DNA of 21,125 bases from the NCBI GenBank assembly GCA_015661405.1, contig JACWMK010000037.1:1-21125 (forward strand), given 5' to 3'. The stretch comes from Methanobacterium sp. GTDB taxonomy: Archaea > Methanobacteriota > Methanobacteria > Methanobacteriales > Methanobacteriaceae. Below are positions 15,159 through 21,125 of this stretch, one piece after another. The notes beneath the pieces were generated by a model. It had not been told where the DNA came from. It searched no databases and worked only from the letters and a program-made list of their open reading frames with translations. The position numbers and the translations under genes were made by a program. Numbering within the stretch: position 1 is the stretch's first letter; each line of letters starts with the position of its first letter.

Positions 15159-15263
15159 ATGTTCAATTTTGCCTTGGATACGCTTAAAATAGATAATGAA
15201 AAAGAACTTAAATTAAAAGAAGAAACCCTAGAAAAACTACAAGTATGTTTAAACATGAAATAA
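15159..15263 (+). CDS. Possible 34-residue charged peptide
   Basis: A frame from ATG 15159 encodes a helical, Lys/Glu-rich peptide (DNEKELKLKEETLEKLQ) ending CLNMK. The only ribosome-binding candidate is a weak GGAAG. It lies 22 nt after the membrane protein gene and could be a third member of that operon. Its amino-acid pattern is protein-like, but the evidence is thin. Confidence 0.35.
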   Translation: MFNFALDTLKIDNEKELKLKEETLEKLQVCLNMK

Positions 15264-15370
15264 TATTAAATTCATTCTCTACATCTAGGATATATCATCT
15301 GTATTATTTAAAAATGACCAATTATTGAAGTTAAATATTAAAAATGAAGATTTTAAAAATAAATATATTT

Positions 15371-15608
15371 TACTTCGTTATTCATTGATATCGTTAGCTC
15401 TATGGTCGGATTATATGAACTTGAATTTCAAAATCAGTTAATTTTTATATATAATTTAGTATATAAAAGGTTTTACTATAGTATATCCTTATACTAGTAT
15501 AAATGAAGAGAATAATATAAAAATTTTGGAAAATTAGATAAAAATTTAATAAAAAAATTATTGTTCAGATATCATAATATTAAAATGTTCATAAATCATG
15601 TTTTACAA
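15371..15608. repeat. Diverged intergenic repeat, copy A
   Basis: This non-coding segment aligns with 20080-20305 at roughly 80% identity by eye, with short gaps. Shared landmarks in order are TACTTCGTTA, TATATGAACTT, AAAATCAGTTAAT, TATATAAAAGGTTTT, ATCCTTATA and GATATCATAATATTAAA. Copy A also has a perfect dyad TAGTATA-TCCT-TATACTA at 15479-15496, degraded in copy B. No open frame spans it. It occupies most of the gap between the 34-codon frame and the MFS gene. Confidence 0.7.
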
Positions 15609-15625
15609 GTTTTAGTTGTTCAAAT

Positions 15626-17084
15626 TTATCCTGGAGCATCTTCGTAACTTATTTCTTCCTCCTCCATTTCGTTGCTCATATATAAATCTTTTAGGAAGAA
15701 ACATAGTATTAATCCTATTATGTTCAGTATTACTGCTATAATGAATACATTGTGAATAGCTGTAACTAATAGGGATGATGAAACATGTATAGTGGTATTT
15801 TGTAAATTAAGTTTCAATGTCATGTTTACAATAGCTCCTAGAATGGCTAAACCAATTACACTTCCAAGAGATTCGAAAATACATTGTTGATGAGGTTACA
15901 ACACCTAAATCTCGTTTGGTCACTGCATTTTGAATTGCAACAGTGAATAGTGGCATTGCTAAACCTGCACCTATTCCTACGATAATTTCATAAATGATTA
16001 ATTCTAGGTTAGAAGTGTTTTGAGTCAATGTTGAAAGTAGGAACATACCCACAGTGCCTATAGCAAAGGATATGATAGCAAGTTTTTTGTAAGTACCTGT
16101 CTTTGAGATTATCTGACCTGATAAAATTGCAGTTATGATCATAGCAAACAACAATAGTGTTAAATATGCTCCTGAAGCTGAAGGACTTAGACCTTTTACC
16201 AATTGTAAGAAAAGTGGAATGTAAACCGTACCCGCTAACGTTATAGCACCTAACAAAAAAGTTGCTATAGTCGAGATAGTAAATACAGAGTTTCTAAATA
16301 GATATAATGGTAATATAGGTTCTTTAGCTTTTCTCTCAGCATATATAAATCCAAACAGCATAATGACTGAAAATATCCATAGTGAGTCCAGCAATACGGA
16401 AGAAATAATAGTATTTTGCTGGCTAAAAGTTAAAGCCACTAAAAATGATGTTAAAGCACCCGTAAAAGTTATTATACCTAGATAATCCATTACTTTTTCT
16501 TTTACAATTACTTCGAATTCGGGGAGATATGGGATAATTAAACTTAATGCTATAATTCCTATTGGAACATTTATAAAGAATATCCATTGCCATCCAAGAG
16601 AATCTGTTATAAAACCTCCGAGTGTTGGACCTACTACACTTGAAATACCACCTGCAACACCGAATAAACCCATATATTTTCCTCGTTGTCTTGGTGGGAT
16701 CATCTCGGCAATAATTTTCTTTGGCACAGTAACAATTATACCTGCACCTAATCCTTGTAGTGCTCTAAATAGTATGAGTTCCGTCATATTATGTGAAAAC
16801 CCACAAAGAATTGAACCGGTTACAAAGACTATTAATGCACCAATTAATATTTTTTTACTACCATAAAAATCCGACAGCTTACCCGAAAGCATAGCGGAAA
16901 TTATTACAGTTGTAAGGTAAATCGTGAAAGGCCAAACATAATATTGCAAACCACCTAAATTTGCAATAATCTTAGGCATAGCCGTAGTAGTAATGGTACT
17001 ATCTAATGAAACAATTAAGAGACTAATTATAAGTCCCGACACGATCAATTTAAAATGTTTTAAAACATCACTTTCTGCACCCAT
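15626..17084 (-). pseudogene. MFS drug:H+ exporter (DHA2-like), interrupted by a frameshift
   Basis: ATG 17084 (ribosome binding site GGGGTGAT, 7 nt) opens a protein with typical DHA2 features: LDSTITTTAMPKI at 27-39, motif A GKLSDFYGSKK at 68-78, motif C GVAGGISSVVGPTLGG at 142-157 and WQWIFFINVPIG. After TSSTMYFR the frame shifts: the annotated phase continues with a non-homologous Ser/Trp/Cys-rich tail and stops near 15807. The next phase instead gives SLGSVIGLAILGAIVNM, then a final helix ending at 15626. Removing one A at about 15872-15873 restores a 485-residue protein of normal length. It is either a true recent inactivation or a sequencing error. It lies downstream of PadR, 315 nt away, and probably is the efflux pump under that regulator. 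Confidence 0.85.
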
Positions 17085-17399
17085 ATGTTAAATCACCCCT
17101 AATTTTCCTAGTTAATTCATTTTGATTAAATTTAAATGCGGATTTAGATTTTTTGCTTAAATGAAACTGACAGTTTATCTACTTTTAAATAAGTAGTAAT
17201 TTTTTTTAGGGGCAACGATTAAATAATTCAATCCTGTTATCTGCATTTTTAGTTTCATTTGTCATGTTTTTCATCCCATTTCTTGGTCCTAATTCGAAAT
17301 TTGAAGAGAGCCATAGCTAAACCTAAATATAAAAATTAAAAAAAATAGGCAGCAAATCCGTTTCTAGCGATATTTTTTATAATAATCTAAATTTAAAGA
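17085..17399 (-). promoter_or_regulatory. Gap between PadR and MFS genes with two dyads
   Basis: 315 nt. AAACTG-A-CAGTTT at 17164-17176 and CTACTT-TTAAAT-AAGTAG at 17179-17196 are perfect dyads, about 80-110 nt before the MFS ATG. They could be an operator or leader structure for the MFS gene. The second is followed on the plus strand by TAA and eight T, so a terminator-like element cannot be excluded. The GATATCAAA sites found upstream of the PadR gene are absent here. No gene is seen. Confidence 0.4.
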
Positions 17400-17882
17400 T
17401 TATTTCAGCGATTCTTTTATTTTTTTAAGTCTTTCAATGAGTAATTGAATTGATTCTTTGTGAGGTGCAATTTTCTCTTTATCAAGATCTTCTATATGAG
17501 ATACATGCCAATTCATTGCCTCTAATGAATTTTCTATTGAAATCGTTTTATGATCCATATGTTCATTACGTGATTGAAAATGTTCAAATAAATTAGTTAC
17601 TACGATTTGCCCATCCTCAGTTAAATTATATTTTCCATCATCTTGTTTGGTTATTAAACCTTCAGATACCATTTTTTTTAGCATAGGATATATGGAACCA
17701 GGTAAAAGTCTTTTCGATCGCACATTGCCTTCATGATGTGGATGAATATGGGTACCTTTACGCTGTTGAAACTGCCAATCATAATGTATTTGGACATTAT
17801 CCATAATTTCTACACCATTACTAGGTCCATTTTCATCTATTACATGAAGTATCCACATTCTTAACTCTCCGACCTGTCTCAT
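17400..17882 (-). CDS. PadR-family regulator with His-rich insertion
   Basis: 160 residues. The winged helix begins LRMWILHVIDENGPSNGVEIM and continues LPGSIYPMLKKMVSEGLI with a wing at GKYNLTEDG, all typical of PadR. Between the first helices and PGSIYP, residues 33-56 contain an unusually His-rich loop (THIHPHHEGN; His45, 47, 49, 50, with His33 nearby). The C-terminal part (about 95-160) is a single long helical segment, like the short PadR class. GGAGG lies 8 nt before the ATG. The promoter region, with GATATCAAA repeats shared with the PPOX-type gene, implies autoregulation. The MFS exporter lies downstream on the same strand, so this is probably a drug- or metal-responsive repressor of efflux. 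Confidence 0.9.
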   Translation of the reverse strand: MRQVGELRMWILHVIDENGPSNGVEIMDNVQIHYDWQFQQRKGTHIHPHHEGNVRSKRLLPGSIYPMLKKMVSEGLITKQDDGKYNLTEDGQIVVTNLFEHFQSRNEHMDHKTISIENSLEAMNWHVSHIEDLDKEKIAPHKESIQLLIERLKKIKESLK

Positions 17883-18000
17883 TCCTCATCCTCCTTTTTC
17901 ATGAATTCTATGAATTTTTTCAGATTTATCTTCCTTATTATTTGACATAGTATTTTTTCACCGCTAATAGTTTAAATTATGACTGTTACTAGCCAGTTAT

Positions 18001-18100
18001 AATATCAAATTTTTAATATCAAAAATACATATCAAACTTTTGATATTAATTGATATGAAGTAGTATATATACTTTACGGTAAATATCCTTATTTTTCAAA
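18001..18100 (-). promoter_or_regulatory. PadR promoter-operator, copy A of shared regulon element
   Basis: Repeated half-sites of ATATCAAA/TTTGATAT occur at 18002-18009, 18015-18024, 18029-18036, 18038-18049 and 18050-18059. They lie just downstream (minus-strand sense) of a strong TATA box AGTATATATACT at 18062-18073, which is preceded by the conserved AAATAAGGATAT. About 87 of 100 positions match 19241-19344, with one 4-nt gap. A repressor bound here would cover the transcription start, about 160 nt before the PadR ATG. Confidence 0.75.
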
Positions 18101-18255
18101 ATAGTTTTCAAATTTAAAAAAGATCAATATAGATTATATTTTCAATTTAAATAAAACAGATTTTAAAGTTTTATAAAATATAATAAATGTTTTAAAAGAA
18201 TATTCTCTTAAAAAATCGTTTAAAAAATTATTTTTTCATCGTAATCTCCAATATA

Positions 18256-18606
18256 CTAATTAAAAAAAGAATAAACTGCTATTAAGAAAGACCATGAAAC
18301 CATCCATAATAAAAACCGTTGAAAAAAAGCAATATCAATTGCAGTAGTATACTTCCAAAACATTGAAGCACTTGCAAAATAACATTTTTGTAATGCATAT
18401 ATAATAAACGATTAATCAAGCGAGCAAGCGAGTGATAGATTTAAATGAACGTTTTCTCCATTGTGATTATTAATTATCATAAAGATGCAATAGGTTAGAT
18501 TTGCTAAAAAAAATCACCTGTGCTTACTTTCCAAGCTAATAGCAAACATCAAAGCGAAATTATTTCTATCTTGAAAGTGCTTAATTGCCCAATCGAATGA
18601 TTGCAT
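18256..18606 (-). pseudogene. Possible decayed membrane-protein gene
   Basis: In one minus-strand phase, 117 codons from ATG 18606 to a final TAG contain only two internal stops (TGA 18516-18514 and TAA 18414-18412), fewer than expected in such AT-rich DNA. The three pieces look protein-like: DWAIKHFQDRNNFALMFAIS, then a hydrophobic segment, then FWKYTTAIDIAFFQRFLLW with four Trp in the last 35 residues. I recognise no family and there is no ribosome binding site. The rest of 17883-18701 holds the operator region and AT-rich DNA. Confidence 0.25.
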
Positions 18607-18701
18607 GTTATTTAATGGGAATCAATATTAAATGAAACTAATCAAATACTTATAACGCTCATATTATATCAAAATATGAATAAAAAAGAAGATTGAAAAA
18701 G

Positions 18702-19169
18702 TTAATCTCCAAATTTAATAAATTTCTTAGGCTCGAAAATTGTTTCCCTAGTCCAGAAATAGGCTTCGCCCTTAGCAATACGGAAAATTCTTAATTCTGG
18801 ACTGTCGAAAGTGATGCCCAGTTTTTTGAGAATTGGTCTATCTTCTAAAGCTTTCTTTTTCAGTTTTAAGTCGTTTAAGAACTCAACTTCACCCGCAACT
18901 CTCATCACGGGAGAAATAATAACGTTGGGCGCTTTATTCGCCTTGGGTGCTCCTGCTTCGCCAGTTTGCCAGAAACACGCTTCGACTTTTCCATTAGCTT
19001 GAAGCTGGCGATACATATCTTTACTATTAGGATTGATTATGAAATAAAATCCGGTTTCCTCAGCGAACCAAATACCAAGTATTCTTACTCTTGGCTGATC
19101 TCCATCTACTGTTGCCAGATAACAAACACGTGTTTCATTTGCATATTTTATGCAGTCTTTAAAATCCAT
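18702..19169 (-). CDS. Pyridoxamine-phosphate-oxidase-like (split beta-barrel) flavin-binding protein
   Basis: 155 residues. The N-terminus NETRVCYLATVDGDQPRVRIL and following GFYFIINPNSKDMYRQLQANGKVEACFW are the hallmark of the PPOX-type FMN- or F420-binding split barrel. The C-terminal KGEAYFWT completes the barrel. An unusual Gly/Ala/Lys-rich loop (about 70-85, GEAGAPKANKAPN) lengthens the central hairpin. Such proteins reduce or bind xenobiotics, quinones or flavins; in methanogens F420 is the likely cofactor, but this cannot be settled from sequence. GGAGGT lies about 8 nt before the ATG. Its promoter is nearly the same as that of the nearby PadR gene, so it should be controlled by that repressor together with the exporter. 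Confidence 0.85.
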   Translation of the reverse strand: MDFKDCIKYANETRVCYLATVDGDQPRVRILGIWFAEETGFYFIINPNSKDMYRQLQANGKVEACFWQTGEAGAPKANKAPNVIISPVMRVAGEVEFLNDLKLKKKALEDRPILKKLGITFDSPELRIFRIAKGEAYFWTRETIFEPKKFIKFGD

Positions 19170-19240
19170 ATTAATATACCTCCATTTTAATAAAATTTAA
19201 AATTTATTATACTATAATTATTTAAATATAATGCCAGTTT

Positions 19241-19344
19241 AATATCAAATTTTTGATATCAAAAGTACATGTCAAATTATTGATATCAATAAATTGATAT
19301 GAAATAATATATATACTTTGTGGTTATTATCCTTATTTTTCAAG
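19241..19344 (-). promoter_or_regulatory. PPOX-type gene promoter-operator, copy B of shared regulon element
   Basis: Contains two perfect dyads, TTTTGATATCAAAA (19251-19264) and TTATTGATATCAATAA (19277-19292), plus half-sites at 19242-19249 and about 19294-19301. They are followed upstream by the TATA box AATATATATACT (19306-19317) and AATAAGGATAA. It matches 18001-18100 over its whole length. The dyads surround the expected transcription start, about 110-120 nt before ATG 19169. Confidence 0.78.
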
Positions 19345-20079
19345 AGCAAATCAATTTTTTTAAACAAACTTAAGCTATCCTATAAACTAATGTAATCTAC
19401 ATTAAATGTGGTAGTTTGTATCAATCCTATGAAATAAAGCCCAGTAATTATAACAAAACAAGTAGCTTTGAATTAAAATAATATATAATATCTTTAATCT
19501 ACAACGAGTATAAAATTTTGTTAAATCGCTCACAAGCTAGCATAATTTTATCAAAACGTTTCACTGATTGGGAAAATCATTTTTATAAAGATCCAATATT
19601 TGTTATAAGCTAAAAAAGCTCATTCATTGCTTTTTTTCCTTTTTTAAGAACATAAAAACGATTAAACAAGCAAGCAATTATAAAAGAGAGTTTTCGAAAT
19701 ACATATGTAAAAGGAATAAGATTTTGGTGAAAGTTATTAGAACATAATTTAAAAGAGACTTGATAGTTTATTCTAAAATTATGGTATATAAATTGCCATA
19801 AAATAAAAACTATTGAATTGTAAATAGTATTTTGCCTGTATACTAACCTTCACAAATATTAATTCATATTTATTATTCGATAACATATCTTATCAAATTA
19901 TTCTAAAACAAATTTTATTTTTAATCAAAATTAATCTAGAGAATATATAATTATGGAATATGATATAAATTTATCTTTACATATAGTCCAATTGATGTAT
20001 ACGTGACGATTTCTCTGTGTTTTGGTGAACTTAATTGTTATATTATCGGTAACATTACCTAATTATAATGTATTAATTC
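19345..20079. other. AT-rich intergenic region with one coding-like fragment
   Basis: No complete gene is found. A 40-codon plus-strand frame at 19491-19613 without a start codon reads SLIYNEYKILLNRSQAS, then FTDWENHFYKD before a stop, reminiscent of the C-terminal domain of a TetR-type regulator; it may be a relic. The 11-mer and neighbourhood ACGATTA(A/T)(A/T)CAAGC(A/G)AGCAA at about 19650-19673 also occurs at about 18408-18431. Confidence 0.3.
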
Positions 20080-20305
20080 TACTTCGTTAAACAATTCTAT
20101 GTCGGTTATATGAACTTAAATTTTAAAATCAGTTAATCTTAATATATAATTTATTATATAAAAGGTTTTTCTATAGTTTATCCTTATATCAGCTTAAATG
20201 CAGAGAATTAAATATCATTTTGGCAAAATTTAGAATTGAAAATTTTAATAAAATTTATTGTTCTGATATCATAATATTAAATATTATAAATCATACTTTA
20301 CAGAT
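20080..20305. repeat. Diverged intergenic repeat, copy B
   Basis: Partner of 15371-15608 in the same orientation, about 80% identical by eye. It lies upstream of the TPR gene, separated from it by 239 nt of AT-rich DNA that contains a short open stretch ending IDPLDPADIIDYI before TAA at 20384-20386 and otherwise nothing recognisable. Confidence 0.7.
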
Positions 20306-20544
20306 TTTTTATAAATTGATAATGGACCTGTATATGGTGAATCGATAGACCCATTAGATCCGGCAGATATTATTGATTATATTTAATATAAAAGAATAAG
20401 CGAAAATATTTATTTTTTTTTAAATTCTTAAATTTATTAAATAAATTCATTAAGTATTTAATAATTGGTGTAGAAAAGATTATTGATTTTTAAAAATATT
20501 TAGAAAAATTCTTTAAAGGTAATTTTTAAAAAAATTCAATAAAA

Positions 20545-21125
20545 ATGATTAGTGGAAGATCAAATTTTAATGATACCAAAGAAAGGATAGTGGAAGGTTT
20601 TGAAAAATTAGTCTATACTAACGTCAACAATAGATGGTGTATTCGGCTAATCGAAAAAAATAAATTTAGCAAAGCTATTGAATGTTTAAATAAAGTAATA
20701 AAATTAGATCCAGAAGACTATGCTGCATGGACTTTTAAAGGTATTGCATTAATGTATCTAGAAAATTATCATGAAGCAATAATAGCTTTCAACAAATCTC
20801 TAGAAATAAGCTTAAATGCTAGACCGTGGCACTATAAAGGTCTATGTTTCTTTAAGTTAGGAGATTTCGAAAAAGCATTCAAAGCTTATGATAAAGCTTT
20901 GCAAATATATCCAAATTATCCTAATGTATGGCATAATAAAGGAGTTTCTTTGGAGAATTTGGGTAGACATGAGGAAGCGTTGAAAGCTTATAATGAATCG
21001 TTAAGTATTAATTCTGATAATTTTAAGGCGTGGTATGAAAAGGGAGTTTCTTTGGAGAATTTGGGTAGACATGAGGAAGCGTTGAAAGCTTATAATGAAT
21101 CGTTAAGTATTAATTCTGATAATTT
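20545..21125 (+). CDS. TPR-repeat protein, N-terminal part, continues beyond window
   Basis: The frame opens at ATG 20545 (a TAA six bases upstream prevents an earlier start) and is still open at the window end, giving 193 residues. After a non-repeat lead of about 36 residues come 34-residue tetratricopeptide repeats with the consensus W..KG..L..L...EEA...Y..SL.I.......: DYAAWTFKGIALMYLENYHE, RPWHYKGLCFFKLGDFEKA, NVWHNKGVSLENLGRHEEA, KAWYEKGVSLENLGRHEEA. TPR proteins are scaffolds for protein-protein contacts, and long arrays of this kind are frequent in Methanobacteriales. No signal peptide or membrane segment is seen. There is no obvious ribosome binding site. The last two repeats are nearly identical in DNA. 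Confidence 0.88.
   Translation, partial: MISGRSNFNDTKERIVEGFEKLVYTNVNNRWCIRLIEKNKFSKAIECLNKVIKLDPEDYAAWTFKGIALMYLENYHEAIIAFNKSLEISLNARPWHYKGLCFFKLGDFEKAFKAYDKALQIYPNYPNVWHNKGVSLENLGRHEEALKAYNESLSINSDNFKAWYEKGVSLENLGRHEEALKAYNESLSINSDN
20941..21125 (+). repeat. 102-bp near-identical tandem TPR repeats
   Basis: Positions 20941-21023 are identical to 21043-21125, a 102-bp (34-codon) period, running to the edge of the window. The preceding TPR units are clearly diverged, so this part of the array expanded recently by unequal recombination or slippage and probably goes on beyond the window. Confidence 0.9.

Noticed and set aside
17210..17320. 36-codon hydrophobic plus-strand frame between MFS and PadR genes
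   Set aside because: There is no start codon with a ribosome binding site, and T-rich DNA easily yields Phe/Leu/Val-rich frames; not enough to call a gene.
18400..18440. AAGCGAGCAAGCGAG mini-repeat
   Set aside because: Only two 7-bp units; too short for a CRISPR or satellite. The window shows no regularly spaced repeat array.
15450..20190. TATATA followed by ATCCTTAT in four intergenic places (about 15460, 18064, 19308, 20155)
   Set aside because: Spacing is 22 nt in the two PadR-type promoters but 26 nt in the two repeat copies, so the likeness is explained by two separate duplications and AT-rich composition.
1..21125. tRNA, rRNA, CRISPR array or replication origin
   Set aside because: No cloverleaf with a GC-rich acceptor stem, conserved rRNA segment, spaced repeat array or Cdc6/ORB-like cluster was seen by eye; short AT-rich structured RNAs cannot be excluded.

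Overview
This is a strongly AT-rich archaeal window, most likely from a methanogen of the order Methanobacteriales (Methanobacterium, Methanobrevibacter or Methanosphaera type). The reasons are TATA-box promoters with GGAGG/GAGGTG ribosome binding sites, T-tract terminators, TrmB and PadR regulators, a ferredoxin-domain aldo/keto reductase, a DUF2080 protein, an archaeal-type TMEM175 channel and a TPR protein with near-identical 34-residue repeats. The order-level assignment is inference; no marker gene such as rRNA is present.

Layout. Positions 1-3177 (+): an operon-like run with the C-terminus of an MFS exporter, an aldo/keto reductase with two Fe-S clusters, a metallo-beta-lactamase-fold hydrolase and a TauE/SafE-type permease. 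3326-4390 (+): a QueG-like Fe-S/corrinoid protein. 4566-6420 (+): a MacB-type ABC permease and its ATPase, closed by a hairpin terminator. 6637-6798 (+): a 53-residue membrane protein with a very strong ribosome binding site. 6948-7587 (-): a compact cluster of a 29-codon frame, a DUF2080 transposon-associated protein and a zinc-ribbon protein. 8284-11416 (-): a PadR regulator followed by two tandemly duplicated alpha/beta hydrolases. 11914-12597 (-): a TMEM175-family channel. 13217-13585 (+): an ABM-domain monooxygenase behind several inverted repeats. 13663-15136: a TrmB-type regulator divergent from a two-gene operon (50-residue basic protein and four-helix membrane protein), with a symmetric control region between them. 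15626-19169 (-): an MFS drug exporter with a frameshift, a second PadR regulator and a flavin-type oxidoreductase. 20545-end (+): the start of a TPR protein.

The most informative signals are regulatory. The PadR gene at 17400-17882 and the PPOX-type gene at 18702-19169 carry almost the same 100-bp promoter-operator built on GATATCAAA half-sites, which argues for one regulon together with the adjacent MFS exporter. The TrmB-divergent intergenic region has a 16-bp perfect palindrome containing a symmetric TATA box, flanked on both sides by GTTGTTC motifs near both predicted transcription starts. The first PadR gene has its own tandem palindromes. Much of the window therefore looks like several small self-regulated stress or xenobiotic-response modules, each pairing a regulator with an exporter, membrane protein or oxidoreductase.

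Three small genes (6637-6798, 7355-7501 and 14599-14751) are well supported by ribosome binding sites, family resemblance or coupling. Intergenic DNA also holds decayed coding-like stretches and a diverged non-coding repeat of about 230 bp present twice (15371-15608 and 20080-20305).
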